DNA of 64,000 bases from Bdellovibrio bacteriovorus (GTDB taxonomy: Bacteria; Bdellovibrionota; Bdellovibrionia; Bdellovibrionales; Bdellovibrionaceae). A program made the position numbers and the translations under genes. Below are positions 51,449 to 60,325 of the stretch, piece by piece (the first letter of the stretch is position 1; each line of letters opens with the position of its first letter). Where the stretch lies: positions 1-64,000 of the forward strand of contig NZ_LUKF01000007.1 of NCBI RefSeq assembly GCF_001592755.1, in the 5' to 3' direction. The notes under the pieces are model-generated. The model made no database searches, had not been told where the DNA came from, and worked only from the letters and a program-made list of their open reading frames with translations.

Positions 51449-51787
51449 ATGTTTAACACAATCGGATACTTCCAATTCAACAACCTTATTCAAGGTCGCA
51501 TCCCCATGTTGTTGGTGCTTTTAGACAACATTGATCTGGCGCCATGGTTCAACCAAGTAACGCGTCTTCATTTAGAGAACATTGTTGTCCACTCTCAACC
51601 AGAACAAGTTCTGCCTTTGATTCAAGAAAGAAAATTACCTTTGCACTATGCCGTCTTAGTTTTAGATAACGATGGAGTTAGAAGTGCTTCCACGGTGGAG
51701 ACTTTAGAAAAAGCCGGTTTCACTAACGCGTACTACGTAAAAGGTGGATTTACCGCTTTAGCGAACGAACGCACACAACAAATCTGA
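51449..51787 (+). CDS. Rhodanese-like domain protein lacking the catalytic Cys
   Basis: The 112-residue protein has the rhodanese end motif DNDGVRSASTVETLEKAGF with YYVKGGF. The active-site loop (usually C-x-x-G-x-R-S) reads D73-N-D-G-V-R-S, so the sulfur-carrying cysteine is replaced by Asp and the protein has no other Cys. It is likely a non-catalytic binding domain. It is co-transcribed with the MFS gene (two bases apart). Confidence 0.75.
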   Translation: MFNTIGYFQFNNLIQGRIPMLLVLLDNIDLAPWFNQVTRLHLENIVVHSQPEQVLPLIQERKLPLHYAVLVLDNDGVRSASTVETLEKAGFTNAYYVKGGFTALANERTQQI

Positions 51788-51810
51788 CAAAACTCATATA
51801 ATAAAAAAAC

Positions 51811-51844
51811 AAAAGAAAGCGTTGTTACTCAACGCTCTTGTTTG
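51811..51844 (+). terminator. Likely terminator of the MFS-rhodanese operon
   Basis: AGCGTTG and CAACGCT pair perfectly around a five-base loop, followed by a CTTGTTTG tract with few T. Moderate terminator. Confidence 0.55.
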
Positions 51845-51894
51845 TAGCATTAAGTACATCGAAACAACTTAAAAACTTTACACAAGGATGTACT

Positions 51895-52956
51895 ATGAAA
51901 AAGTTTTTGTTCACAACATTGGTGACAACAGCGACAGCTTTGTCAGCTCAAGCAGGTTCATTGAACCTCGACTTGCGCGCTGACTACAACTCAACAACCT
52001 ACACAGATTCAACTCTGCCAGACCAAACGAAGTTCTACTTCAAAACAGGTCGTCTTGATTACCAAGCAAAAGCTTTGGAAGATCTTTCTTTCCGTGTACG
52101 TCTAGCATTCAATAAAGACGCTACTCGCGGTGTAGACGCGGCACAAACAGCGGTCGAGTACGCTTACTTGACACACAAAATGAACGACACGTTCTCTTTG
52201 AGCTTCGGTAAATTCAACACAGAATTCGGTGGTTTCGAGGGCGCAACAAGCGGCGCTGACTTGTATCTAACTTCTGAGTTCTACACTCGTGCAAACTTGA
52301 CAGGCGCTGCCGGACAAACTCTAGGCGCTTTCAACTTGGGTACTTCTACTTTGCTATACGCAACGGGTGTTAAGGGAACATTCTCATTCTCTGGTCAAAC
52401 AGTTCACGTTCTTGCAACAAACGAAGCAGGCGGCGATACAGCAGTTGGCCCAACGGCATCTCAAAACTCTTCTATGTACGGCGTAATCTACCGTGGCGCC
52501 TTCCTAGAAAAAGCTTTGAACTTCAACCTAAGCTACCACACGATGACCGGCCCAACAGCTGACGACAAACATCAGTTCATGGCAGCAGGCGTATTGTGGA
52601 ACTCTTCTCCAATCACATTCCAATTCGACTACCTAGTATCTGAATTCAAACAAGATCTTACAGATTCAAAAGATACAACAACATCCATGGTAGCAAAATT
52701 GGCGTACACAGGTTGGGAACAATGGACACCACGTCTTGAGTTCACATCAACAGAAGACAAACAAGAAATCGCCGGCGACATCACACAAAAATTCATGGGC
52801 TACGGCGTAGTTGTTGAATACAAACCTTACGTAGACACAAACTTCCGCTACCACCTTTCTTACAACAACATCACAGAAAAGCCAGAAACAGGCGACGATG
52901 TTAAAAGAGACGAAGTCGTAGTAGGTGCCCGCCTTATGGCCGATTTCTTGAAGTAA
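51895..52956 (+). CDS. Outer-membrane porin-like protein
   Basis: I start at ATG 51895 (MKKFLFTTLVTTATALSAQA), preceded by AAGGATG and a signal peptide cleaved near SAQA; an in-frame upstream ATG has neither. The 353-residue product is a 16-strand-like porin with alternating aromatic and Gly/Thr residues, as in FKTGRLDYQAKA and SFGKFNTEFGGFEG. Codon use is very biased (AAC, TTC, GAC and CTA rich), like the gene at 23851, so it is probably abundant. It has a strong terminator. Confidence 0.8.
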   Translation: MKKFLFTTLVTTATALSAQAGSLNLDLRADYNSTTYTDSTLPDQTKFYFKTGRLDYQAKALEDLSFRVRLAFNKDATRGVDAAQTAVEYAYLTHKMNDTFSLSFGKFNTEFGGFEGATSGADLYLTSEFYTRANLTGAAGQTLGAFNLGTSTLLYATGVKGTFSFSGQTVHVLATNEAGGDTAVGPTASQNSSMYGVIYRGAFLEKALNFNLSYHTMTGPTADDKHQFMAAGVLWNSSPITFQFDYLVSEFKQDLTDSKDTTTSMVAKLAYTGWEQWTPRLEFTSTEDKQEIAGDITQKFMGYGVVVEYKPYVDTNFRYHLSYNNITEKPETGDDVKRDEVVVGARLMADFLK

Positions 52957-52989
52957 AAAAACACTTCAACCAAATCAACTTCAAAAGAA

Positions 52990-53022
52990 AAAACCCACAA
53001 CAAAAATGTTGTGGGTTTTTTT
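52990..53022 (+). terminator. Porin gene terminator
   Basis: AAACCCACAAC pairs with GTTGTGGGTTT around AAAAAT, followed by a T run. Confidence 0.92.
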
Positions 53023-53180
53023 ATGCCCGCAAACCTGTAAATAAAAAGATTCCTAAGTTTTACCTTTAATCCTTCGAATTCATTCTTCATCGATTTTCGA
53101 ATTCCACCACCAACCGCCTATTAGAAAACGCATCACCTCTTAGACTTGAATGTTCGAAGCACGATAGAAGCATCAGCACA

Positions 53181-53339
53181 GATTTGGGTGAGGGAGAGGG
53201 CTTGGAAGTGAACTCGAAGAAAGGGCCTTCGGTGGCGCCACGACGGCGCGAACCGAGGCGAAGCCTCGGCACCGACTGAGCCCGGATGGCGTGCCCGCAC
53301 GAAGCGGTTCACTTCCAAGCCCTCTCCCTCACCCAAATC
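53181..53339. repeat. Structured intergenic element, copy 2
   Basis: Perfect 33-bp inverted arms (53181-53213 with 53307-53339) close the element. The internal fold equals copy 1: TCGGTG/CACCGA (53229-53234 with 53270-53275) holds hairpins GCGCC/GGCGC (53235-53249) and CCGAGGC/GCCTCGG with GAA loop (53253-53269), joined by GAA. The conserved strand GAGCCCGGATGGCGTGCC (53278-53295) differs by one base from copy 1. Ends GATTTG/CAAATC are the same. It lies between the porin terminator and valS. Confidence 0.75.
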
Positions 53340-53418
53340 CGTCGCTCGAAGCGAAATAAACGCACTTAAAACCAGATCAAAGCCCAAGCCCGTGACGCAA
53401 CAAGAAAAGGAAGGTCCG

Positions 53419-53475
53419 ATGAAAGGCATTAGAACTATCGCAAAGCCCCCGAATTTGCTAATCTCTAACGGTTAA
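53419..53475 (+). CDS. Possible 18-codon leader ORF before valS
   Basis: ATG with a strong ribosome site (AGGAAGG, six bases spacing) opens an 18-codon ORF encoding MKGIRTIAKPPNLLISNG. It contains Pro-Pro-Asn, a motif that stalls ribosomes without EF-P, and no valine. It ends 46 bases before valS. It may be a translational leader or chance. Confidence 0.35.
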   Translation: MKGIRTIAKPPNLLISNG

Positions 53476-53480
53476 AAACC

Positions 53481-53499
53481 TAAGAATTTCTTATTCTTA
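53481..53499 (+). promoter_or_regulatory. Hairpin in the valS leader
   Basis: TAAGAAT and ATTCTTA pair perfectly around TTCTT, 22 bases before the valS start and just after the short ORF. No T run follows. Confidence 0.3.
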
Positions 53500-53521
53500 A
53501 AGTCAGTTAGAGGTCGCTTAA

Positions 53522-56200
53522 ATGTCACAACAATTATCGGATCGTTATAATCCTGCTGAAGTTGAAGGTCGTACGTATCAGTGGTGGGAATCCTCCGGCT
53601 ATTTCAAAGCCCAAGATCAATCCACAAAACCTCCATTCTCTATCATTCTTCCTCCGCCGAACGTCACTGGCTTTTTGCACATGGGTCATGCTTTGGATCA
53701 TACTATCCAAGACATTCTGATCCGTTGGAAAAGAATGAACGGTTACAATGCCATGTGGTTGCCGGGAACGGACCATGCGGGTATTGCCACGCAATCTGTC
53801 GTTGAAAGAGAACTTAAAAAAGACGGTGTTACTCGCCATGATTTAGGCCGCGAAAAATTCGTGGAAAAAGTGTGGGAGTGGAAACACCAATACGGCGATC
53901 GCATTTATTCGCAAATGCGCCGCTTGGGTGATTCTTGTGATTGGGATCGCGCGGTTTTCACTTTGGATGAAGGCGTTTCAAAAGCGGTTCGCAAAGTCTT
54001 CGTTACTTTGCACAAAAAAGGTTTGATCTATCGTGGCCAAAGATTGGTGAACTGGTCAGGTCCTCTTGAAACGGCGATTTCTGATTTGGAAGTTGAACAC
54101 AAGCAAGTCAAAGGATCGTTGTATCACATCTCTTACCCGATCGAAGGCACGCAAGAGACGGTGACTGTCGCAACGACTCGTCCAGAAACTATGTTAGGTG
54201 ATACGGCTTTGTGCGTTCATCCTGAGGACGAGCGCTATAAACACTTGATCGGCAAAAACGCGATCATCCCTTTGATCAACAGAAAGATTAAAGTCATCGC
54301 GGACACTTATGTTGATAAATCTTTCGGTTCGGGTGTGGTGAAGATCACTCCAGCGCATGACTTTAACGATTACAAAATCGGTAAGGCTCACAATTTAGAG
54401 TTCATCAACATTCTGACTAAAAAAGCCGAGTTGAATGAAAATGCTGGGCAATACAAAGGCCTTAAAGTTCAAGAAGCTCGTAAGCGCATTCTTGAAGATC
54501 TAAAAGCTTTGAACTTCCTCGTGAAGGAAGAGCCTCATGTTCACTCTGTAGGTCACTGCTCTCGCTCGGGCGCGGTGGTAGAGCCTTTCTTGTCAGAACA
54601 ATGGTTCGTAAAAATGGAGCAGCTTGCAACTCCGGCTAAACGCGTGGTTGAAAGCGGAACGATTCGTTTTGAACCTGAATCTTGGACAAAAGTTTACCTT
54701 CACTGGATGAACAACATTGAAGACTGGTGTATTTCTCGTCAGTTGTGGTGGGGTCACCGTATTCCGGTTTGGTACTGTGAAAATTGCGAACACCAAACTG
54801 TCAGTGAAACCGACGTTACGGCTTGTGAAAAATGTGGCAACACGAAGATTCATCAAGACGAAGACGTTTTGGATACGTGGTTCAGCTCGGGCTTGTGGCC
54901 GTTCTCTACAATGGGATGGCCGAATGACACTGAAACACAAAAAACATTCTATCCAACGAATTATCTAGTTACTGGTCACGATATCATCTTCTTCTGGGTG
55001 GCTCGTATGATCATGCTAGGTCTTGAGTTTAAGCGTGATGTTCCGTTCCGCACGGTTTACATCCACGGACTGGTTCGCGATTCTCAAGGTCGTAAGATGT
55101 CTAAGTCTTTGGGGAACTCTGTTGATCCAGTAGAAATGATCGAGAAATATGGCGCGGATGCCTTGCGCTTTACGTTCTCGGCTCACTTGTACTCTGGAAA
55201 AGATTTTAAATTCAGTGAACAACGTCTTGAAGGCTACAGAAACTTCATGAATAAGATTTGGAATGCGGCTCGTTTCGCACTTTCAAACTTGCAAGACTTC
55301 CAAGTGCCAGCGGAAGGAGTCAAAGCTCTTCCGAAACAAGCTGACATCAGCGTATTTGACCAATGGATCATCACGAAACTTGCTGAAGTCACGAAGGAAG
55401 TTGAAGAAGCGATGGAGACGGAAAGATTCTCTGACGCCGCCAACGCTCTTTATCACTTCATCTGGAATCAGTTCTGTGACTGGTATATCGAGTTTACGAA
55501 ACCGATTATGAATGGAACGAACGCTGAAGAGAAAAAAGCAACTCAACTTGTGATTGCTCAGGTTCTAAACCGCATCACTCGTTTGTTGCATCCATTTGCG
55601 CCGTTCATCTCGGAAGAGATTTACCAAAAGCTTCCGATCAAGGGCGCTGCTTGTATCGTGGATCAATTCCCGAACACTCGTAACGACAAAGAATTCTTAA
55701 GCCTGGGTTCTGCTCAAGCGGCTTTAGAAATCGATATCGTGAAAGAAGTGATCACAGCGATTCGTAACATTCGTGGTGAAAACCGCATCAGCCCGGCGAC
55801 TAAAATCAACGCACGTTTGGGTGTGATGAATGACCAAGTTCAAAAAATCTTGGGCAATAATAAAACCGCGATTATGACGATGGGACGTTTAGAAAATCTA
55901 GACATCGGTGAAGAAGGCAACTTAATGAAGTGTGCCGTAGCTCCAGTTGTCGTTAAAGATGCCAGCGTAAAAGTAATCATCCCGCTTGAAGGCCTTGTGG
56001 ATTTCGATGAGGAAGTAAAACGCATCAATAAAACGATCGAAAAGCTTCAAAAAGACATCACGATGCTGACGGGTAAACTTTCAAATGAAAAGTTTATCGC
56101 CAATGCGGATGAGGATGTTGTGGCGGCGGATAAAGCATTGCTAGCTCAATCTAAGATCCAACTAGAATCATTGAAAGACGCTTTAACGCGTTTCCAATAG
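53522..56200 (+). CDS. valS: Valine-tRNA ligase
   Basis: ValRS charges tRNA-Val and edits threonine. The 892-residue protein has the HIGH-type motif PPPNVTGFLHMGHAL, the CP1 editing domain (TTRPETMLGDTA), the KMSKS motif GRKMSKSLGNSVDP and a C-terminal coiled coil (about 820-890). AGAGG precedes the start. It ends in a hairpin terminator. Confidence 0.98.
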   Translation: MSQQLSDRYNPAEVEGRTYQWWESSGYFKAQDQSTKPPFSIILPPPNVTGFLHMGHALDHTIQDILIRWKRMNGYNAMWLPGTDHAGIATQSVVERELKKDGVTRHDLGREKFVEKVWEWKHQYGDRIYSQMRRLGDSCDWDRAVFTLDEGVSKAVRKVFVTLHKKGLIYRGQRLVNWSGPLETAISDLEVEHKQVKGSLYHISYPIEGTQETVTVATTRPETMLGDTALCVHPEDERYKHLIGKNAIIPLINRKIKVIADTYVDKSFGSGVVKITPAHDFNDYKIGKAHNLEFINILTKKAELNENAGQYKGLKVQEARKRILEDLKALNFLVKEEPHVHSVGHCSRSGAVVEPFLSEQWFVKMEQLATPAKRVVESGTIRFEPESWTKVYLHWMNNIEDWCISRQLWWGHRIPVWYCENCEHQTVSETDVTACEKCGNTKIHQDEDVLDTWFSSGLWPFSTMGWPNDTETQKTFYPTNYLVTGHDIIFFWVARMIMLGLEFKRDVPFRTVYIHGLVRDSQGRKMSKSLGNSVDPVEMIEKYGADALRFTFSAHLYSGKDFKFSEQRLEGYRNFMNKIWNAARFALSNLQDFQVPAEGVKALPKQADISVFDQWIITKLAEVTKEVEEAMETERFSDAANALYHFIWNQFCDWYIEFTKPIMNGTNAEEKKATQLVIAQVLNRITRLLHPFAPFISEEIYQKLPIKGAACIVDQFPNTRNDKEFLSLGSAQAALEIDIVKEVITAIRNIRGENRISPATKINARLGVMNDQVQKILGNNKTAIMTMGRLENLDIGEEGNLMKCAVAPVVVKDASVKVIIPLEGLVDFDEEVKRINKTIEKLQKDITMLTGKLSNEKFIANADEDVVAADKALLAQSKIQLESLKDALTRFQ

Positions 56201-56222
56201 CTCTGTAAGTTCTAAAACAAAA

Positions 56223-56263
56223 AAAGGCGAGGTCAGGAAACGGACCTCGTCTTTTTTATTTTT
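56223..56263 (+). terminator. valS terminator
   Basis: CGAGGTC pairs with GACCTCG around a loop of eight to ten bases, followed by a T run. The A run on the left lets it serve the convergent gene as well. Confidence 0.85.
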
Positions 56264-56276
56264 TGAATATCAAAAA

Positions 56277-57044
56277 TTACTTACACGTGCATGACATAGT
56301 GACGGCGGAGTCAGCTCCGGTGCAACTGAAGATCTTTCCATCATGTGGAAGTTCAAAAGAATAGATCTTCCCGTCTCTTTCCACTAACAACAAGTCATCA
56401 CCGTTTTGATAAAAGATACGGCGTGAATTCGCCTTACCAACAATGCTTCCATCCGATTCCAACGTCGCAATTAATGTATCCGTGGGGTTGTTGGTTTGTT
56501 CTGCTGCTAAGGGGATTTCTCGTTGCGCCCCATTGGATTCCATAACGGAATATTTCAAAGTGCGAGTGGGCTCGCCACTAGCCGTGTTCGTATTTTCAAC
56601 ATAGATGCGACGAACTTCTCCAGAAGGCGTGCGAATATCTGTCGTAAACCATTCATCACTTTGCGCGACGACGTCCCCGAGGTCAGCGGAAATAGCTTTA
56701 TTGAAATTATCAAAATTAATTTCGGCTTGAGGATCTAGAGGCTGAATCTTCATGTTCAGACACGTTGCCATGGCTTGAGTGTGCTTTTGGTAGGCCTGAA
56801 ACTTTTGGGGATCTTCCATTTTCGTCGGCAAAAATCCCGCGGCAGTTCCCGTCGGCACCGCTGCATCCATGGGAGGCGGAGGCGTTGCTTTATTTGCGCG
56901 AGCGGATGCTTCAGGCGGAATCGTTCCCATACTTTCGGGATTCACCGAAGGTTCTTCGGGAGTATTTGCGGGCTTCAAGTAAAAGAAAATAAGAAGCCCG
57001 ATAATGATAGCGACGATAAGAATGGCGACATTTCGTTTGTGCAT
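56277..57044 (-). CDS. Membrane-anchored periplasmic protein, Cys-ended
   Basis: The 255-residue protein has an N-terminal membrane helix (VAILIVAIIIGLLIFFYL), a Pro/Glu/Ala-rich linker (about 30-75) and a beta-rich domain ending in a Cys cluster (FSCTGADSAVTMSCTCK). No catalytic motif is recognised. It starts seven bases after the upstream gene's stop and the two are likely one operon. Confidence 0.65.
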   Translation of the reverse strand: MHKRNVAILIVAIIIGLLIFFYLKPANTPEEPSVNPESMGTIPPEASARANKATPPPPMDAAVPTGTAAGFLPTKMEDPQKFQAYQKHTQAMATCLNMKIQPLDPQAEINFDNFNKAISADLGDVVAQSDEWFTTDIRTPSGEVRRIYVENTNTASGEPTRTLKYSVMESNGAQREIPLAAEQTNNPTDTLIATLESDGSIVGKANSRRIFYQNGDDLLLVERDGKIYSFELPHDGKIFSCTGADSAVTMSCTCK

Positions 57045-57051
57045 TCTTTAA

Positions 57052-57522
57052 CTATCGACTGATCTCGACAGCGACGTCAACGGGTTCAAAATTCAGAAGC
57101 GAAACACCGATAAAGCGCAGGCGAACGTGCAAATAGTCAAAAAGATGAGCGACGCGTTCACAACCTGGACCTTGTAATGTCATGTACATCAAATAGTGCG
57201 GTAAACCCGGAGAATAATCGAAATGCCAATCGGAAACGACTTTGCAGTCCTCACCTAGCTCAGGCCAGTCTTTGGCAACGAATTCAGCCTTGCGTGCAGA
57301 AGAAAAAGAAATGTCCCTGCCGACTAAGACCGGATCGATTTGGTCAACCACAAGTCCCACTCTTAAAAGCGCTTCCTGTGTGATTGGATTCCAAAGCGAA
57401 GAGTATTCGTACTGATTCGGAGCCAGCTCACGAATACGAAAACTCATTTGATTGTCGACGGCCTGCGAGTGCACGGACCACAAGCTGACCAAAACCATCA
57501 TCAAAAACACAAAATATCTCAT
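57052..57522 (-). CDS. Secreted protein of unknown function
   Basis: I use ATG 57522 (AGGGGGAT upstream), giving a signal peptide MRYFVFLMMVLVSLWSVHSQA; the upstream in-frame start adds five residues. The mature protein of about 135 residues has two Cys (GEDCKVV and GPGCERV) and no known motif. It is first in a two-gene operon with the protein at 56277. Confidence 0.65.
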   Translation of the reverse strand: MRYFVFLMMVLVSLWSVHSQAVDNQMSFRIRELAPNQYEYSSLWNPITQEALLRVGLVVDQIDPVLVGRDISFSSARKAEFVAKDWPELGEDCKVVSDWHFDYSPGLPHYLMYMTLQGPGCERVAHLFDYLHVRLRFIGVSLLNFEPVDVAVEISR

Positions 57523-57589
57523 GGCATCCCCCTGCATGGATCTTCGTGATAGACATGTTCTTAATAGTAAATGTGACCCTTAAAATGCA

Positions 57590-57616
57590 AGAAAGGGATC
57601 TTTGCAGATCCCCTTC
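57590..57616 (-). terminator. Weak terminator after the oxygenase gene
   Basis: GGGATC and GATCCC pair around TGCAAA on the minus strand, followed by TTTCTTGCATTTT. Moderate. Confidence 0.5.
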
Positions 57617-57651
57617 TTGAAGTGATTTCAGTTTCAGTGACAAGAAATGTC

Positions 57652-58635
57652 TTACTTAATAAGACCGATCTCGCGCAAACGCTGCATCAAGAAGTCATGA
57701 CCAGTGATATCAGCGTATTTTGCACCTGTCCCTTTACAAGATGGCAAGCAGCTCAACATAGCTTCAGGGTGTGGATGCATAAAGAATGGCATTGAATAAC
57801 GGCTTTGGTTTGTGCCGTCTTGAGGATTGATCACTCGGTGAGTTGTGGACGGAAGAACATCGTTCGTCAAACGCGCCAACATATCACCCACGTCGACGAT
57901 CAAAGTGTCTGGTTCAGAATCGATATCCAACCACTGACCATCGCGGTCTTTCAATTGCAAACCAGAAGCTGTCGCCGCTGGAAGAATCGTGATGAAGTTA
58001 ATGTCCTCGTGAGCCGCGGCTCTTACGCAACGAGGATCCACACCTTCTGGAATTGGTGGATAGTGAAGAAGACGCAAGATTGAGTTTCCATCTTTCGTCA
58101 TTTTCGCGAAAAAGTCTTTTTCAACTTCTAGTGGCATCGTCAACGCTTCCAGCATTACGTTACCCGCTTCTTCAAGCGCATCATAAAGAGCTGTGAAGTG
58201 AGTTTTGAATTCAGGAATTTCTGTCGGCCATACGTTTTCTGGGTAGACAGTTTTCAAGGCATTGCCTTCTTCAAGAACACGGCCGACGTGCCAGAATTCT
58301 TTAAGATCCATAACCGGAGAATCTTTAGCGTGCTCTTGACCAAACGGAGTGTAACCACGTTGGAAGCCCGCTTTCGGAGAGATGTAAGATTTTTTTACGT
58401 CAGTTGGAAGAGAGTAGAATCTTTTTAGGATATCGTAAGCTTTGTGAAGGTCTTCAGCTTTCACGTTGTGATCTTTAAGAATGATGAATCCATATTCTTT
58501 AAGACCTGTAAAAAGACTGTCGATAAACTTCGCGCGGTCTGCATCGGTGCCTTTAGTATAACTTGCAAGGCTCAATGTCGGAACTTTACGAAGAGTGCTC
58601 TGTTCAGAATGAGAAGCCGTTTCCATTGTTCTCAC
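57652..58635 (-). CDS. 2-oxoglutarate/Fe(II) oxygenase, isopenicillin N synthase-type
   Basis: The 327-residue protein starts at GTG after GGGAGGAATATC. It has the non-haem iron dioxygenase fold with HED (AAHEDINFITIL) and a second His (STTHRVINP), plus the Arg-x-Ser motif (QSRYSMPFF) that binds 2-oxoglutarate or substrate. It resembles isopenicillin N synthase-family enzymes, which are diverse; substrate unknown. Its own weak terminator follows. Confidence 0.9.
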   Translation of the reverse strand: MRTMETASHSEQSTLRKVPTLSLASYTKGTDADRAKFIDSLFTGLKEYGFIILKDHNVKAEDLHKAYDILKRFYSLPTDVKKSYISPKAGFQRGYTPFGQEHAKDSPVMDLKEFWHVGRVLEEGNALKTVYPENVWPTEIPEFKTHFTALYDALEEAGNVMLEALTMPLEVEKDFFAKMTKDGNSILRLLHYPPIPEGVDPRCVRAAAHEDINFITILPAATASGLQLKDRDGQWLDIDSEPDTLIVDVGDMLARLTNDVLPSTTHRVINPQDGTNQSRYSMPFFMHPHPEAMLSCLPSCKGTGAKYADITGHDFLMQRLREIGLIK

Positions 58636-58700
58636 GATATTCCTCCCTTGTTAGGTTCATAGCGAATCTAGCAAGGTGCGCAAATAAAAGGCAACTGCAA

Positions 58701-59459
58701 CTAATTATGCGTAAAAAGAATATCTAATACTCGAACGAGGGTGGGCGTTTCGAACTTAAAGTGAATATCTCCATCGAACAAACGAACCGCGTGCTCATTG
58801 CGATAAGGGGACTCTTTTTCCTCGTAACCGCGGTAAATCACAGGACGCGGGTCCAATTGCAGCGTACCCACGACGATTTCGCGAAGAGCTTTCTCGGGAT
58901 TGCGACTTTCCCAATCACGCATGACGTTTTCGGCGTGCTCGGTAAATTCTACATGGATCTGTTCTTTGGCCACTTCCGCCGGCCACCCCGTGCGCGCATC
59001 AGGGATGGCCTCCACTTCAGGAAGATACGGTTTGATATCTAAAATCGGAGTGCCATCGACTAAGTCAGCACCCGAAACGACGATGCCGTCTTTTTCCACG
59101 GCGATTAATTCGACAAGCGAAAGTCCAATAGGATTGGGACGATGAGGACTGCGGGTTGCGAAAAGCCCCATGGTTTTTCCTCCCAAACGAGGAGGATGAA
59201 CTTTCGCGTGATAACGAGCGGTTTTATTTTGATGAAAAACCCACACAAGCCACACATGACTGAAACCCTCAAGACCTTGCAAAGATTCTTCGGGTTGCAA
59301 ATCGGCACGAATCTTCAAACGCGCCCAAGCCTTCTTCACCAAACCAGGTTGCCTGGGAGTGCCGAATTTATCTCTAAAACAGGATTCTAAATAGCCAATA
59401 GGTTCCATCATTAAGGAAGGCAGTAACTTTTCGAATCGCCTTGCGTCAAGGACTTTCAC
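58701..59459 (-). CDS. trmO: tRNA (N6-threonylcarbamoyladenosine(37)-N6)-methyltransferase TrmO
   Basis: TrmO methylates the t6A base of tRNA-Thr. The 252-residue protein contains GLEGFSHVWLVWVFHQN, the conserved RSPHRPNPIGLS active-site segment and DGTPILDIKPYLP. The family usually starts at about residue 17 (MMEPIGYLES), so ATG 59411 is an alternative start; neither has a clear ribosome site. Confidence 0.93.
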   Translation of the reverse strand: MKVLDARRFEKLLPSLMMEPIGYLESCFRDKFGTPRQPGLVKKAWARLKIRADLQPEESLQGLEGFSHVWLVWVFHQNKTARYHAKVHPPRLGGKTMGLFATRSPHRPNPIGLSLVELIAVEKDGIVVSGADLVDGTPILDIKPYLPEVEAIPDARTGWPAEVAKEQIHVEFTEHAENVMRDWESRNPEKALREIVVGTLQLDPRPVIYRGYEEKESPYRNEHAVRLFDGDIHFKFETPTLVRVLDILFTHN

Positions 59460-59508
59460 TCAAGCGCGCCGTGAGATCTATTTTTTCGAGCGAGACAACG
59501 CTTTAAAA

Positions 59509-59546
59509 ACAAAAAGCCCGGTCACAGTGACAGGGCTTTTTGTTTT
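59509..59546 (-). terminator. Terminator after the Crp/Fnr gene
   Basis: AAAAAGCCC pairs with GGGCTTTTT with an inner TCAC/GTGA stem, followed by T-rich sequence on both strands. Confidence 0.88.
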
Positions 59547-59570
59547 TGTGGTTTTTGCTGAATCGGCAAA

Positions 59571-60287
59571 TTAGAAATTGCCAGATCTTCTCATCAAGCC
59601 TTCTTTATTCTTGATGATGATCTCTTTACCGTTCAAATCGATCAGACCTTCGTTTTTAAACTCAGTCAGGTGACGAGACAATGACTCGTTGATCGTACTA
59701 GCAAGCTGAGCGAACTCATTGCGAGTCAATTTAAGGTTCAAAGAGATACCGTTTGGAGTTTGCACACCAAATTTGTCAGAAAGCAACACAAGCTGGTAAG
59801 CGATACGCTCTTGAACTGACGCCAAGTAATGCAATTGGCTTGTTGTTTCGAAAGACTCAAGGTCATTCACTGCTTGATTCAAAAGAAGTTTGATCAATGG
59901 GCTTGCTTGAGCCATTGCAACTTGAATCAATTCGCGTGGATACAACCACAAGACTGTCGATTTAACAGCTTTTGCATGAGATTGAACGGGAGCTCCTTTA
60001 ACCAGTGCTTTGTAGCCAAAATATTCGCCTGGTGAAACAAGCTTAGTTACGTACTCGTTCGTAGTTGTGCGTCCGCGTGCATGCGAGCGGTTCACTACAA
60101 CTTTGACACAGCCAGATTGCACATAGTACAGGCCCTTCGCCGGCTCCCCTTCTTTGTAAATCATCTCTTCTTCCTTCAAGTGAATCACCTCATAGGGAAC
60201 GCTTGAAGTATTTGGAATGTTTAAGTTTTGATTGCCCATAAAACCAAGGGAGTTTACTCCGCCGTTGAGTATTGTCTGAGATTCCAT
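59571..60287 (-). CDS. Crp/Fnr family transcriptional regulator
   Basis: The 238-residue protein has a cyclic-nucleotide-binding-like domain (about 30-150; GEPAKGLYYVQSG and PGEYFGYKAL) and a winged helix-turn-helix (about 175-225; LTRNEFAQLASTINESLSRH). The ligand is not evident: the Arg and Ser typical of cAMP binding are not in clear place, and the Fe-S cysteines of Fnr are absent. A strong ribosome site (GGAGGAAAT) precedes the ATG. A palindrome upstream could be its own target. Confidence 0.9.
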   Translation of the reverse strand: MESQTILNGGVNSLGFMGNQNLNIPNTSSVPYEVIHLKEEEMIYKEGEPAKGLYYVQSGCVKVVVNRSHARGRTTTNEYVTKLVSPGEYFGYKALVKGAPVQSHAKAVKSTVLWLYPRELIQVAMAQASPLIKLLLNQAVNDLESFETTSQLHYLASVQERIAYQLVLLSDKFGVQTPNGISLNLKLTRNEFAQLASTINESLSRHLTEFKNEGLIDLNGKEIIIKNKEGLMRRSGNF

Positions 60288-60325
60288 ACTCTATTTCCTC
60301 CGCACTTTCTTCTTTGGGTTAAATG

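Larger units (their letters stand above)
53023..53521. other. Gene-free region before valS
   Basis: About 500 bp without a normal gene: an A/T-rich flank, the second structured element (53181-53339), an 18-codon ORF with a strong ribosome site (53419-53475) and a small hairpin (53481-53499) before the valS start. Confidence 0.6.

Noticed and set aside
53181-53339. Integron attC site or retron RNA as an explanation of the element
   Set aside because: The RYYYAAC/GTTRRRY core pairs of attC are not placed as expected, no integrase gene is present, and no reverse transcriptase gene lies nearby.
53133-53429. Open frames across the second element
   Set aside because: They arise from the GC-rich, structured sequence; no ribosome sites and no normal codon use.
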